From Neobacillus sp. SuZ13 (lineage in GTDB: Bacteria; Bacillota; Bacilli; Bacillales; Cytobacillaceae), in contig NZ_CP126107.1 of the NCBI RefSeq assembly GCF_030123365.1, forward strand, positions 5,445,501 through 5,509,500: a DNA stretch of 64,000 nucleotides, given 5' to 3'. The first letter of the stretch is position 1; the number at the start of each line of letters is the position of its first letter. Below the pieces are notes generated by a model. That model did no database searches, had not been told where the DNA came from, and was given only the letters and a program-made list of their open reading frames with translations. Shown here piece by piece: positions 44,162 through 53,701 of this stretch. The position numbers and the translations under genes were made by a program.

Positions 44162-45079
44162 TCATTCTCCCTTGTATGCTTCCCGTAATTCCGCAAGATC
44201 AAATTTCTTCATTTTAAGAAATGCTTCCGTTAGGCGCGCAAGTTGCTCTGGAGTGCCTTTGCCCATCATCTCGTCCATCTCAGTCGGCACAATCTGCCAA
44301 GATAAACCAACTCTATCTTTCAGCCAGCCGCATTGCTCAGCTTCAGGAACAGCAGAGAGCCTTTCCCAGTAGTAATCAATCTCTTCTTGTGTGTCGCAGT
44401 AAACCATAAATGAGAATGCCTCGTTAAAATTGAATTTGTGCTCATGTGCGCTATCCATTGCGGAAAACCACTGATTTTCTAAGCTAAAATCAGCGAACAT
44501 GATGGTTCCTTCTTTGTCCGGCTCCATGCCTTTAGGATATCGGACGATAAGTCCCTGCTTAGCGTTCTTAAATATCGATAAATAAAAATTAATTGCCTCT
44601 TCCGCGTTGCCGCAATTATCTCCGACAAACAAAAGTGACGGTACTAATGGAGGCCGCTCTTCCCCTTCTGGATTGGTAAGCATTAACTGCCAGGACAAAC
44701 CAAACCTATCCTGAATCCAGCCAAATTTCTCACTGAACGGATACTTATCTAGTGGCATTAAGGCTGTGCCGCCTTCGGACAATTTGTTCCAAACCTCATC
44801 TAATTTTTCTCCCGCGTCCTTATCTCGCGATGGGTCAAAATTTACGATGAAAGATACCGATGGATTGAGTTTGAAATGAGGCCCTGCGCTAATTGCCATG
44901 AACTTCTGTCCCCAAACTTCAAACGAGACAATATCAGAGTCGCCTGATGGAGTATCGTGGATGGTGGTTATATTCGTAATTCTCGAGTCTGGGAATATGG
45001 AAGTGTAAAATTCGGCTGCTTCTTTTGCCTCCTTGTCATACCATAAATGCGGAACGATTTTTTGATTGGTTACCGTCAT
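44162..45079 (-). CDS. VOC family protein, double PhnB-like
   Basis: A 305-residue protein made of two PhnB/3-demethylubiquinone-methyltransferase-like vicinal-oxygen-chelate modules (about 1-135 and 145-300). Both halves share the pattern: [19 protein letters not shown] against [22 protein letters not shown] (in parts), then [15 protein letters not shown] against [15 protein letters not shown]. The fold commonly gives metal-dependent lyases or resistance proteins; substrate unknown. AAGGAGGAA precedes the ATG. Single gene. Confidence 0.88.
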   Translation of the reverse strand: MTVTNQKIVPHLWYDKEAKEAAEFYTSIFPDSRITNITTIHDTPSGDSDIVSFEVWGQKFMAISAGPHFKLNPSVSFIVNFDPSRDKDAGEKLDEVWNKLSEGGTALMPLDKYPFSEKFGWIQDRFGLSWQLMLTNPEGEERPPLVPSLLFVGDNCGNAEEAINFYLSIFKNAKQGLIVRYPKGMEPDKEGTIMFADFSLENQWFSAMDSAHEHKFNFNEAFSFMVYCDTQEEIDYYWERLSAVPEAEQCGWLKDRVGLSWQIVPTEMDEMMGKGTPEQLARLTEAFLKMKKFDLAELREAYKGE

Positions 45080-45206
45080 CGTTCTTCCTCCTTAATTTTA
45101 TTTAATCCAAAATTCAGTATAAAATGGTTATCATTCCTATTCATTTTTACCATTTTCATCCTGTTGTTAAACCTTTCAAAAGCTGCTACCGCTCCCTCCA
45201 TGTTAA

Positions 45207-46202
45207 CTACCCAACATTTGAATAAACTATTTGATTTCTTCCATTATCCTTTGCCTCATAAAGCAGTTTATCTGCCATTTTTACTAACTGATCTGGACTT
45301 TCACCGTTTTGTTTACAACTTCCAAAACTCATGGTTAAAGAAAAGGGTTCTCCTTCACAGTAAAAAGTATGGTTAGCAACTGATTGTTTGATTTGAACTA
45401 GGATCCTGTTCACTTCAAATTGTTCCTTGGTATAAAGAATGATAGCAAACTCTTCTCCACCATATTGGAAAACTTTCCCATGATTTACTGGAATAACAGA
45501 AGTAAAAATCGCCCCAATTTGACGTAACACTTTATCTCCCATCACATGTCCATATTTATCATTAATACATTTAAACTTATCAATATCAGTAAGAGTAAGG
45601 TAAAATTCTAAATCATTCACTAAATCTTCTCGCAAACATTCCTGAAATGAACGGTGATTTAGTAAATTCGTAAGATAATCACGAGTTGCAACTTCGACTA
45701 ACAAGTTTTTTTCTGAATAATGCTTCCTTTCTCTTGAAACAATAATTCCGCCTAAACCACCGATCAGGAACAAAAAGAGTACATGGCAGAAATAATTGAT
45801 GATACTATCAAAAGAGGAGATATCTGAGACTTGTTTGAAAAAAATGATAGAATACACCGAGATAAATAGAATAGCAGCAATGATACCACCTAGAAATCTC
45901 CAATAAACAGCAATATGTAAAATAATTAAATACGCCAATGGAAACAGCGGGCTTTCGATTCCTCCCGTTAATGGAACAAGGGCAGAAAAAGCAATAAAGT
46001 CAAAGAACGGTCCACATTTAGCCATAAATGTGTACGCCCTCGACCCTTCAGGTGACTTATGTAAATAATAATCTGAAACACCCATATAGATGAATCCAAA
46101 AACAACCAAAGAGACAAATAAGGTAAGTTTTATATGATCTGGATTTTCAACATATTGAAAAGTGAAGACAGCAATTGACACTACTAAAAAAAACCAGCGC
46201 AA
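45207..46202 (-). CDS. Membrane-bound diguanylate cyclase (GGDEF)
   Basis: A 331-residue protein: five or six membrane helices (1-160) followed by a GGDEF domain (about 170-331) with RDYLTNLLNHRSF, DIDKFKCINDKYGH and the active-site YGGEEF. The intact GGEEF suggests it makes cyclic di-GMP. The RxxD inhibitory site normally found five residues before it is absent (HGKVFQYGGEEF), so product feedback at that site is unlikely. The start is a TTG with no clear ribosome binding site, followed by an eight-T tract. The N-terminus may be wrongly placed, or altered by slippage in that tract. Confidence 0.85.
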   Translation of the reverse strand: MRWFFLVVSIAVFTFQYVENPDHIKLTLFVSLVVFGFIYMGVSDYYLHKSPEGSRAYTFMAKCGPFFDFIAFSALVPLTGGIESPLFPLAYLIILHIAVYWRFLGGIIAAILFISVYSIIFFKQVSDISSFDSIINYFCHVLFLFLIGGLGGIIVSRERKHYSEKNLLVEVATRDYLTNLLNHRSFQECLREDLVNDLEFYLTLTDIDKFKCINDKYGHVMGDKVLRQIGAIFTSVIPVNHGKVFQYGGEEFAIILYTKEQFEVNRILVQIKQSVANHTFYCEGEPFSLTMSFGSCKQNGESPDQLVKMADKLLYEAKDNGRNQIVYSNVG

Positions 46203-46368
46203 AGAAGAAAATATAATTTCAAGTGCATGGTCTGCGTGATAAGTCTTTTAATAAAAATTTCACTTCATCCACATCCTGCTAAACATTTTCTTTTTTCTTA
46301 ATTATAAAGCAAAAGATGGAGTAATCTACTAAAATTTATTAAATATTTTGAATTTAAGACAAGAATGC

Positions 46369-46396
46369 CCTCCCTGATCGGGAAGGCTTTTTTATC
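46369..46396 (+). terminator. Plus-strand terminator-like hairpin
   Basis: GCCTTCCCGATC-type stem (GCCCTCCCTGATCGGGAAGGC) with TTTTTT after it on the plus strand, although no plus-strand gene precedes it. Confidence 0.55.
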
Positions 46397-46430
46397 GTTA
46401 CACATCCTGTAGCTAAGGTTCCAAGTCAAT

Positions 46431-46932
46431 TTAATTCATTGAGCTATTCGGTACACCTAAAGTTTTTTCCATTACAACAGTTTTCACTAAAAACCCATTT
46501 GGATTCGTTACAACTTCCTCTTTAGAAATTAAATAACCCAGAGACCGGGTACAAACTAATATTTTTAGGTAATGACACTCGAACACGGCAAGCCATTTTT
46601 CTTTTAGAATTGTCATAAGCATATTGTTCAAGCCAAGATAACATAGCCTTTGCTATTCCTTTACCTCTTGCTGAGGGTATCACAGATACTCGCGAAAAAT
46701 ATAAAATACCCTCTTTCATGGTAAACCTGCAGGAGCCTAGAGGCCTCCCATTTATCGAACATAGCAAAGCTTTCTCTGAATTACTCTTAACCATAATTTG
46801 TAATGCTTCTAACGATTCATTAATGGCACTCGAAGGAACTTCAAGTGATCGATATTCTTCAAATGCTTCTAGCATAATCCGGTATACAACAGGAACATCC
46901 ATTTCTTTTGCGATTTTAATCTCCATTTTCAT
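46431..46932 (-). pseudogene. Frameshifted GNAT acetyltransferase
   Basis: The N-terminal 120 or so residues form a GNAT domain (IAKEMDVPVVYRIMLEAFEE, ISRVS-type strand, and acetyl-CoA loop ARGKGIAKAMLSWLEQYA). Then the frame ends early as LYPVSGLFNF. In the next frame the expected end is intact: SLGYLISKEEVV...KTVVMEKTLG. Deleting one base from the CCC at 46547-46549 restores LYRSLGYLIS. So the gene is either truly frameshifted or carries a sequencing error at that point. Substrate unknown. Confidence 0.85.
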
Positions 46933-46945
46933 AACCCCTACTTAA

Positions 46946-47518
46946 GCTAAAGTTAGAAACTGTGTTTCTTATATTCAATTTTAAAAAAGTAACTGTTTTT
47001 CGACATCAACTATGTTAGATATCTTAACAAAGTAATTAACCAATCCTTAAGTAGGTCTTGTACTAGTTCACGTTTTCTAGAAAAAAACAGAAAAAAAATG
47101 TTGTTTATGCTACTACCGTCATTATTCGACACTCATTCGACTAAATACCATATAGGCTATACTATTCAAACGTTTGATTGAAAAAGCTCTAAGTATTGAT
47201 TTATAAGAATCCCCCCTGCAATGTACGTACAAAGATTGTCGAAGAACTAATATATTTCGCAGGAAATAACCCATCTTTTTACAAAATAAGATGGGCTTCT
47301 CGTAAACTTTCAGTATTCTATTTAATTCCCGCCAATTCGAACCTATACAAACGTTTAATTAAAATTCACCTCAACCCGTGCCATTCCTATATATATCCGA
47401 TCAAACGGATGAAAAGAATGTCGATGGATGACCATATTCAAATCATTTAACTTATAAATGTAATGACTTTTTAGCATTCTAATCATAGGACATTTAAAAC
47501 TATAATAAGGGTGATTAG
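46946..47518. other. Intergenic region, 570 bases
   Basis: Upstream region of the DUF421 gene. A perfect palindrome TCAAACGTTTGA lies at 47166-47177 and a related ACAAACGTTTAAT near 47348. TATAAT at 47501-47506 may be the -10 box of the DUF421 gene, without a good -35. An 84-codon frame from TTG 47196 lacks a ribosome binding site and is not called. Confidence 0.4.
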
Positions 47519-48133
47519 GTGGATCTTTCATTTATTTGGCAATCTTTCGTTTTAATTTTGGCCGGTATTTTACTAATCAGAATTTCCGGTCGTAAATCAA
47601 TCGCACAGATGACACTTTCGCAAACTATCCTTATGCTATCGATTGGTACAATCATTGTTCAGCCGATTGTTGAAAAAAGTATGGTAAAGGCAATTGGAGG
47701 TGCAGCGGTTTTTGTGGCAACAGTCTTGGTTGTTGATTATTTACAACTCAAATTCAATGCCATTGAAAAATTTATCACGGGTAAAGCCAAAGTGGTGATT
47801 GCGAATGGGGAAATCAATCAGCAAAATTTAAAAAAGCTCCGCCTAACTGTCGATCAATTAGAAATGAGAATGCGAAATGTAGGGATATCTAAAATCGGAG
47901 ATGTGAAATATGCAACGATTGAACCGAATGGATTACTTGGGTACGAATTGAATGATGATGCTAAGCCTTTAACTACGGGAGAGTTTAAACAACTAATGAA
48001 CACCTTTTTTGCTAAATCCCTAGATTCAAACCAGATGATATCTCCTAAGAATCAAGAGGCCACAAGCAGCCCATCAAGCATTTTTGAGGAACTTGAGGGT
48101 AAGCATAAAATTAATCCTGAATATTTACAGTAA
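47519..48133 (+). CDS. DUF421 family membrane protein (YetF-like)
   Basis: A 204-residue protein: three membrane helices in the first 85 residues, with the family signature RISGRKSIAQMTLSQTILML, then a cytoplasmic domain that includes KAKVVIANGEINQQNLKKLR and KIGDVKYATIEPNGLLGYE. DUF421 (YetF/YdfR/YrbG) proteins are linked in Bacillus to spores and membrane function, role unknown. The start is GTG 47519, with AAGGGTGA 8 bases upstream. The tail from about 170 is Ser/Gln-rich and probably unstructured. Confidence 0.88.
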   Translation: MDLSFIWQSFVLILAGILLIRISGRKSIAQMTLSQTILMLSIGTIIVQPIVEKSMVKAIGGAAVFVATVLVVDYLQLKFNAIEKFITGKAKVVIANGEINQQNLKKLRLTVDQLEMRMRNVGISKIGDVKYATIEPNGLLGYELNDDAKPLTTGEFKQLMNTFFAKSLDSNQMISPKNQEATSSPSSIFEELEGKHKINPEYLQ

Positions 48134-48153
48134 GCCAAAAAGATTTTCAAGAG

Positions 48154-48234
48154 AGTCCGTACTTATCGGTTGAGGGATCAGGTTAAGCACCTGTCCTGAT
48201 AAATAGCCGGAGAAATTCCGCTTATTTTCTTTTA
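48154..48234 (-). repeat. Dispersed repeat, copy 2
   Basis: Reverse complement of this stretch (starting AAATAAGCGGAATTTCTCCG, ending AACCGATAAGTACGGAC) matches 21897-21970 along its whole length with scattered changes. Located between the DUF421 gene and the SIS gene. Confidence 0.75.
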
Positions 48235-48246
48235 TGTTACAAAAAA

Positions 48247-48271
48247 GCAAGATACTGGTATTAACCAGTAT
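48247..48271 (-). terminator. Terminator of the distal SIS gene
   Basis: AAGATACTGGT / ACCAGTATCTT stem; on the minus strand it is followed by GCTTTTTTG. Confidence 0.85.
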
Positions 48272-48298
48272 CTTAAATAATTATACAAACATATCAGA

Positions 48299-49267
48299 TT
48301 AGTATTCTAATTTCCACATGTATCTTCTTTTTGTGAGTGGATGATTTCTAACTATAGCTAATTGTTCTGCATACACACGTAATACACCTGAAATTAAGAT
48401 TGGGTTAAAGTAATCCACCACTTCTTTTTCAATGGCAGAACCTAAGCCAAAGTCTTTTGCATCTACGACAGTCGTTTTAGCATCGAATCTATTTAGGAAC
48501 TCAAGTGCGCGGGAATCCATCTCCCTTGTTCTTCCATCATTCATCAATAAAATGAATGGCACATCTTTGTCTACGATTTCGAATGGACCATGGAAGAATT
48601 CTCCATCGTGGAACGTTCCAGAGTTAATCCATTGCATTTCCATTAGTAAACAGATGGAGAAAGAGTAGGCTACTTCATGAGTTGCACCGCTGCTCATTAC
48701 ATAAATGACTTGATCATCTTTATAAGCATCTGCGAATGCGACTGCTTGTGGAACCACAGAGGATACAGCCTTTTCGATTAAGTCATAGATTTTAGAGAAT
48801 CCATCTAACATTTTGTTGTAGTGCTCATATCCCTCAAATTGATTTAGGATTTCAACCGCTAGGCCTAATACCTTGGTCATTTTCTCCATTTTTGCAGCAT
48901 AATTAGCTGCCCAGCCGTGGTAAACTACATAATCCGCATCTTTTGTAATGGCAGAACCATTTTCATACGTAACAGAAATTACATGTGCACCTAATTCCTT
49001 TGCTTTTGTAGTAGCAGCAACAGTTTCTGGAGTAGATCCTCCTAATGAACAAGTAATAACAATGCTGGTGTCATCCACGGATACTGGAGTAGCATAATTG
49101 AACTCATTTGCAGTGAATAAACTTACACGAAGTTGTTTCGCATTAGCATCAAGGAAATATTTTGCAGGATATAATTCTGCTTTTGAAGCACCACATCCTA
49201 CAAAAAAAACACTCTTTATTTCCGGTTGTTTTTCCTTAATTTCTGAGATGATATAATTTAATTCCAT
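48299..49267 (-). CDS. SIS-domain fructosamine-6-phosphate deglycase paralogue
   Basis: A 322-residue sugar isomerase (SIS) protein with two phosphosugar-binding halves. FVGCGASKAELYPAKYFLD and VITCSLGGSTPETV are the first SIS site, VIYVMSSGATHEVA the second, and TFHDGEFFHGPFEI a catalytic-side loop typical of FrlB/AgaS-like deglycases. It is closely similar to the protein at 50413-51381 and diverges from the GntR gene between them, with operator palindromes upstream of its start. It would cleave a 6-phosphofructosyl amino acid to glucose 6-phosphate and amine. Separate transcription suggests a second, differently tuned copy. Confidence 0.85.
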   Translation of the reverse strand: MELNYIISEIKEKQPEIKSVFFVGCGASKAELYPAKYFLDANAKQLRVSLFTANEFNYATPVSVDDTSIVITCSLGGSTPETVAATTKAKELGAHVISVTYENGSAITKDADYVVYHGWAANYAAKMEKMTKVLGLAVEILNQFEGYEHYNKMLDGFSKIYDLIEKAVSSVVPQAVAFADAYKDDQVIYVMSSGATHEVAYSFSICLLMEMQWINSGTFHDGEFFHGPFEIVDKDVPFILLMNDGRTREMDSRALEFLNRFDAKTTVVDAKDFGLGSAIEKEVVDYFNPILISGVLRVYAEQLAIVRNHPLTKRRYMWKLEY

Positions 49268-49285
49268 TTTCCATCCTCCATTAAG

Positions 49286-49326
49286 TTATATTATATAATA
49301 TGACGTTATATAACATTATATTAATG
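49286..49326 (-). promoter_or_regulatory. GntR operator, SIS gene side
   Basis: GTTATATAAC (49305-49314), followed by ATTATATTAATG, is identical over 22 bases to the site before the ABC binding-protein gene. A further TATTATATAATA palindrome lies next to it. Confidence 0.8.
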
Positions 49327-49442
49327 CCCAAGTTTATAAATGTCAACAATAATTCTGAAAATTAGAATATAAAATTGGAAGGATATATTTTAAGAATATT
49401 AAGAAATAACAAATCAAATTTATACCATTAAAAACATTTTTG

Positions 49443-49460
49443 TTATATAATATTATATAA
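49443..49460 (+). promoter_or_regulatory. GntR operator, regulator gene side
   Basis: TTATATAATATTATATAA is a perfect 18-bp palindrome 29 bases before the gntR start codon, consistent with autoregulation. Confidence 0.75.
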
Positions 49461-49489
49461 TGACTTATCGTTTGAAAGGAACATATATA

Positions 49490-50218
49490 ATGAAATTAAA
49501 CAATTCCATTTCAACACCTTTATATGACCAATTAAAACAAATAATTAAGGATTCTATTTTGCAGGAAGTTTATAAACAAGGTGAGAGGCTTCCTAACGAA
49601 ACAGAATTATGTGAGATCTATGGTGTCAGCCGAATAACAGTTAGAAGAGCTATTCAGGATTTGACGGAAGAAGGACTTTTAGAGCGCAGACAAGGAAAAG
49701 GTACATTTGTCATGCGGACTAAACTGGCAAGGGAACTAGTTTCAGTTGATGGCTTTACTGACTTTAACAAGCAACTAGGAAAAAATCCTTCAAAGCGGAT
49801 TCTTGTTTGCGAGGAAATTAAAGCTAATCCTATCATTGCGGAATCCCTGAAAATTCCCATTGACACACCTGTATTAAGACTCGTCCGATTAATGTTTATT
49901 AATGACTACCCTTTTACCATTGATGAAACACATTACTCCTTAGAACGCTTCCCTGATTTAGCCAGTCACTTTCTTGAGAATGTTTCTACCTATGATGTCC
50001 TGAAAAAAATATATAACGTTAATCTGAATTCCAGTTCTACCCATAAAATCATTACAGTTGTCCCGGCTACAGGTCATGAAGCAGCATCTTTAGATTGTGA
50101 AATTGGTGATACATTATTTAATATCGATAAAATCGTTTACGATGAAAACAAAGTCCCTATTCATACTTCTAACTTTAAAACACGGACGGAATTAATTGCT
50201 TTAACCATCACAACTTAA
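49490..50218 (+). CDS. frlR: GntR/HutC family transcriptional regulator (FrlR-like)
   Basis: A 242-residue repressor. The N-terminal winged helix (about 1-75: TPLYDQLKQIIKDSI, LPNETELCEIYGVSRITVRR, GLLERRQGKGTFV) is the GntR DNA-binding domain, and the C-terminal half is a UTRA/HutC ligand domain. ATG 49490 is chosen because AAAGGA lies 10 bases upstream; the earlier ATG 49460 lies in the operator. It sits between two deglycase genes and is flanked by TTATATAA-type palindromes that recur before the ABC operon. A phosphorylated Amadori compound is the likely ligand. A terminator follows. Confidence 0.88.
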   Translation: MKLNNSISTPLYDQLKQIIKDSILQEVYKQGERLPNETELCEIYGVSRITVRRAIQDLTEEGLLERRQGKGTFVMRTKLARELVSVDGFTDFNKQLGKNPSKRILVCEEIKANPIIAESLKIPIDTPVLRLVRLMFINDYPFTIDETHYSLERFPDLASHFLENVSTYDVLKKIYNVNLNSSSTHKIITVVPATGHEAASLDCEIGDTLFNIDKIVYDENKVPIHTSNFKTRTELIALTITT

Positions 50219-50230
50219 ATGGATCTGTAT

Positions 50231-50262
50231 ACTTCTCTGTCAATGGCAGAGAAGTTTTTTTA
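50231..50262 (+). terminator. Terminator of gntR
   Basis: ACTTCTCTG / CAGAGAAGT stem with seven T. Confidence 0.93.
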
Positions 50263-50280
50263 TTACCAAGGCTTTAAGCT

Positions 50281-50306
50281 TGCCAGTTGATTTCCGCTCC
50301 AGCCAA
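50281..50306. repeat. Remnant of a GC-rich repeat end
   Basis: GCCAGTTGATTTCCGCTCCAG matches in two blocks the left end of the element at 61254-61618, but the rest of the element is missing here. Confidence 0.55.
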
Positions 50307-50363
50307 CATGTGGCGCAAAATCAAAAATCACAGCAATTACCAAAAAAAAATATAAACATGAAC

Positions 50364-50397
50364 AAAACAGGTATCGTTTAATACGATACCTGTTTTG
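50364..50397 (-). terminator. Terminator of the fructosamine operon
   Basis: AACAGGTATCG / CGATACCTGTT stem, T-rich on the minus side, between gntR and the operon's last gene. Confidence 0.88.
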
Positions 50398-50412
50398 CTC
50401 ATGTTATTTAGA

Positions 50413-51381
50413 TTAATATTCAAGTTTCCACATATATCTTCTTTTGGTTAGTGGATGGTTACGGGCAATTGCCAATTGTTCAGCATAAACACGGATTACT
50501 CCTGTGATCAGCATTGGGTTGAAGTAATCGACTACTTCTTTAGCAATGACAGAGCCTAAGCCGAAGTCCTTCGCATCGACCACTGTTGTTTTTGCATCAA
50601 AGCGATTGAGGAACTCAAGTGCTCTTGAATCCATTGCTCTTGTGCGGCCATCATTCATCAATAATAGGAATGGTACGCCTTTGTCCACGATTTCAAATGG
50701 TCCGTGGAAGAATTCACCGTCATGGAAGCTTCCGGAGTTGATCCATTGCATTTCCATCAGTAGGCAGATAGAGAAGGCATAAGCTACTTCATGAGTTGCT
50801 CCGCTAGACATTGCATAAATGACTGGCTCATCTTTATAAGAATCAGCAAATGCCTTTGCTTGTGGAAGAACAGTCGCTACAGATGATTCAATTAGATTGT
50901 AAATTTTTGCGAAGCCATCCTGCATTTTGTTGTAGTGCTCATAGCCTTCATATTCGTTAAGAATTTCAACCGCAAGGCCTAACACCATTGTCATTTTTTC
51001 CATTTTTGCTGCATAGTTTGCTTCCCAGCCATGGTAAACAACATAGTCTGCATCTTTCGTGAGGGCAGAATCTTCAACATGTGTAACTGCGATTACGTGT
51101 GCACCTAATTCTTTTGCTTTCGCAGTCGCTGTTACGGTCTCTGGAGTAGTTCCGCCTAAAGAACATGTAATGACGATACTAGTTTCATCAACAGAAACTG
51201 GCGTTGCATAGTTAAATTCATTTGCTGTATATAGGCTTGTACGAAGATGTCTCGCATTTCCTTCAAAGAAATACTTTGCAGGATATAAATCGGACTTTGA
51301 TGCACCGCATCCTACAAAAAATACACTCTTGATATTTGGCTGTTTTTCCTTAATTTCTCTTATGATGTAATTTAATGACAC
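50413..51381 (-). CDS. frlB: Fructosamine-6-phosphate deglycase (SIS domain)
   Basis: A 322-residue SIS protein, last gene of the ABC-kinase-deglycase operon. It has the same motifs as its paralogue at 48299-49267 (FVGCGASKSDLYPAKYFFE, SLGGTTPETV, AMSSGATHEVA, FHDGEFFHGPFEI). The start is GTG 51381, six bases after GGAGGAG; a TTG further up overlaps that site, and the chosen start gives the same length as the paralogue. It should convert the 6-phosphofructosyl amino acid formed by the PfkB kinase into glucose 6-phosphate and free amino acid. Confidence 0.9.
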   Translation of the reverse strand: MSLNYIIREIKEKQPNIKSVFFVGCGASKSDLYPAKYFFEGNARHLRTSLYTANEFNYATPVSVDETSIVITCSLGGTTPETVTATAKAKELGAHVIAVTHVEDSALTKDADYVVYHGWEANYAAKMEKMTMVLGLAVEILNEYEGYEHYNKMQDGFAKIYNLIESSVATVLPQAKAFADSYKDEPVIYAMSSGATHEVAYAFSICLLMEMQWINSGSFHDGEFFHGPFEIVDKGVPFLLLMNDGRTRAMDSRALEFLNRFDAKTTVVDAKDFGLGSVIAKEVVDYFNPMLITGVIRVYAEQLAIARNHPLTKRRYMWKLEY

Positions 51382-51434
51382 TTGTTTCTCCTCCAATAAT
51401 CTTTTTTATACAAAAACTTTACATTAATGGTTCA

Positions 51435-52280
51435 TCACACATATAACTTTCCGTATCCAAAGGAACCGTCAACCAGGCATTGCTGGGATGAGAAATCAGC
51501 TGCTTTCTCCAGGCTCTTTATAATGATTTGATCTTGGTTTAAAATTCCTTCTTTGATTTGGCTTAAGTAGTTCATCATAAAGCAAGTGATGAAAGAATCG
51601 CCTGCTCCCATTGTGTCAATTGCTTTAACATGCTTTGGTTCCTGCACGTAGAATTTGGCACCATCAAATAATAGAGCTCCTTTTTCACCCATGGTGCATA
51701 GCACCAATTTGCAGCCCATCTTTGTCACCTTTAACATAAGATTAAGCATCGCATCTGTCTTTAGATGACTGCAGGAAAAATAGGCATAATCCACAAATGG
51801 AACAATTTCATTTACTTGATTTTCGGTAAAATCGGAAGAAAAGTCGAAGCCGATGGGAACACCTAACTCTTTAATCCTTGGTAATTCCGGTTCTGTAAAT
51901 CCATAAAGGCCCGTGTGCACTAAATCAAATTCTTTGATATAGTTTAAATCTTCAGCTGTTAAATTTAATCCATGTTCTCTTAATACACCACAGCGGTTGC
52001 TTCCTAAAAACACCCGATCACCGTCTTTTAAGGTAACTCTTGCACAGCCGTTCTCTCCTTCATAAACCTTACAATGACTGATATCCAATTCAATTTGCCG
52101 GATACTTTCCTGTACATGTGCTGCTTCTTGGTCCGTACCAAATGCTCCTAGAAAAGCCGCATCCACTCCAAGCCTTTTGGCATAAACGGCAAAATTCAAT
52201 GCATTTCCTCCTGGATACATGGTACGAATGTGTTCATATTTATCTACGACATTGTCACCTAATCCAATTACTTTCATCAT
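51435..52280 (-). CDS. frlD: Fructosamine kinase, PfkB family (FrlD-like)
   Basis: A 281-residue sugar kinase of the PfkB/ribokinase family. The N-terminal GLGDNVVDKYEHIRTMYPGG and GNALNFAVYAKRLG mark the FrlD-type substrate pocket. DTMGAGDSFITCFMMNYL is the ATP/catalytic signature, with the catalytic Asp in GAGD. It would phosphorylate the imported fructosyl amino acid at C6. GAGG lies ahead of the ATG. It begins 10 bases after the ATPase gene and precedes the deglycase, an order matching the pathway. Confidence 0.9.
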   Translation of the reverse strand: MMKVIGLGDNVVDKYEHIRTMYPGGNALNFAVYAKRLGVDAAFLGAFGTDQEAAHVQESIRQIELDISHCKVYEGENGCARVTLKDGDRVFLGSNRCGVLREHGLNLTAEDLNYIKEFDLVHTGLYGFTEPELPRIKELGVPIGFDFSSDFTENQVNEIVPFVDYAYFSCSHLKTDAMLNLMLKVTKMGCKLVLCTMGEKGALLFDGAKFYVQEPKHVKAIDTMGAGDSFITCFMMNYLSQIKEGILNQDQIIIKSLEKAADFSSQQCLVDGSFGYGKLYV

Positions 52281-52290
52281 TAAACCTCAC

Positions 52291-53013
52291 TTATAACACC
52301 TTTGATAAGAAATCAATCGTCCTGGGGTGCTTTGGATTTTCGAAAAATTCCTTCGGGGTATTTTCTTCCAAAATCTTTCCTTGATCAATGAACAGAATAC
52401 GATCGCCCACTTCTTTTGCAAATCCCATTTCATGTGTGACTACGACCATGGTCATTCCTTCTTTGGCAAGGTCTTTCATAACAGCCAAAACCTCTCCAAC
52501 CATTTCAGGGTCCAAAGCAGATGTAGGTTCATCAAATAACATAACCTCAGGCTTCATCGCAAGCGCTCTCGCGATAGCAATCCGCTGCTGCTGGCCCCCG
52601 GACAATGAAGATGGATAAGCATCAATCTTTTCCAGCAGGCCTACCTTTTTTAATAGTTCTACCGCTAAGTCCTTTGCTTCAGCAGGCTTCATTTTCTTTA
52701 CTTTTATTGGAGCATGGCAAATATTTTGACGAACCGTTTTGTGAGGAAATAGGTTAAATTGCTGGAACACCATCCCCATTTTTTCTCTCACTTTGTCAAT
52801 GTTGATATTTTTAGCTGTAATGTCTTTCTCATCTATTAAAATACTTCCACCTGTTGGAGTTTCCAAAAGATTAAGACATCTTAGGAAAGTACTTTTACCT
52901 GAGCCTGACGGACCAATTACAACGACTACTTCACCCTTATTAATCGTGACATCGATCCCTCTTAAAACTTCATTTTTTCCAAACTTCTTGTGCAAATCCT
53001 TAACGATGATCAC
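52291..53013 (-). CDS. Polar amino-acid ABC transporter ATPase (GlnQ-like)
   Basis: A 240-residue ABC ATPase: Walker [11 protein letters not shown]-loop FQQFNLFPH, signature LSGGQQQR, Walker [14 protein letters not shown] and H-loop [12 protein letters not shown]. The sequence is that of polar amino-acid uptake ATPases. It uses a GTG start that overlaps the end of the permease gene. It is part of the fructosamine operon, so it probably energises uptake of an amino acid carrying a sugar adduct. Confidence 0.95.
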   Translation of the reverse strand: MIIVKDLHKKFGKNEVLRGIDVTINKGEVVVVIGPSGSGKSTFLRCLNLLETPTGGSILIDEKDITAKNINIDKVREKMGMVFQQFNLFPHKTVRQNICHAPIKVKKMKPAEAKDLAVELLKKVGLLEKIDAYPSSLSGGQQQRIAIARALAMKPEVMLFDEPTSALDPEMVGEVLAVMKDLAKEGMTMVVVTHEMGFAKEVGDRILFIDQGKILEENTPKEFFENPKHPRTIDFLSKVL

Positions 53014-53662
53014 TAGTCTTCAACCTCCTTTCCACAACTCCTAGTAATCTCGACAAAGTAAATGTCAGTACTAGATAGCCAAAAGAGGCAACGAGGATTG
53101 GTTCCAAACCTAATGCCGTATTTCCTCTAACGATGGTTGTTTTATACATAAGCTCTGCCACACCGATAACAGATACTATAGAAGAATCCTTGATACTTCC
53201 AATAAACTGATTGCCCAGGGCAGGTAAAATATTTTTAAATGCCTGAGGCATGATAATATCGAACATTGCGAGCCTTTGATTCATCCCCAAACTTCTTGCG
53301 GCCTCCATTTGACCCTTGCTAACTGCTTCAATACCAGAGCGAATCGTTTCAGAAATATAAGCAGCTGCATTAAGCGATAAGGCGATCGCACCTACCGCCA
53401 AATCAGGAATATCACTGCCGCTAAATAAAGCAGGTACTCCAATATAGATAATATAAATTTGGGCAAGAAGCGGTGTGCCTCTAATAAATTCTACATAGAT
53501 GTCCCCAATAAATTTCACGGTTTTAAATCTGGAGCGTCTTAAAAGGGTTAAGGCAACACCCAGGATACTTCCTAAAACTACCGCAATCAGCGCAAGGATG
53601 ATCGTTATGTAGATCCCTGTTAAAAAGAATTGATAATACGTTCCAAGGAATGAAAAATTCAA
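53000..53662 (-). CDS. Polar amino-acid ABC transporter permease
   Basis: A permease of about 220 residues with five or so membrane helices and the HisMQ-type cytoplasmic loop ([20 protein letters not shown], carrying the EAA motif). TTG 53662 is taken as start because GGGGGGAG lies four bases upstream; the open frame further up contains the intercistronic hairpin and is not coding. The 3' end overlaps the ATPase gene by 14 bases. A single permease gene implies a homodimer. Confidence 0.9.
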   Translation of the reverse strand: MNFSFLGTYYQFFLTGIYITIILALIAVVLGSILGVALTLLRRSRFKTVKFIGDIYVEFIRGTPLLAQIYIIYIGVPALFSGSDIPDLAVGAIALSLNAAAYISETIRSGIEAVSKGQMEAARSLGMNQRLAMFDIIMPQAFKNILPALGNQFIGSIKDSSIVSVIGVAELMYKTTIVRGNTALGLEPILVASFGYLVLTFTLSRLLGVVERRLKTSDHR

Positions 53663-53701
53663 TTGACTCCCCCCTTTGAATCTGGCTTCACGAGTGCCGA
53701 A

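Noticed and set aside
43896-44165. An 89-codon frame between the MBL and VOC genes
   Set aside because: It runs through the VOC gene terminator and has no ribosome binding site or familiar sequence.
47196-47450. An 84-codon frame with TTG start
   Set aside because: No ribosome binding site, no recognisable domain, and codon use unlike the neighbours.
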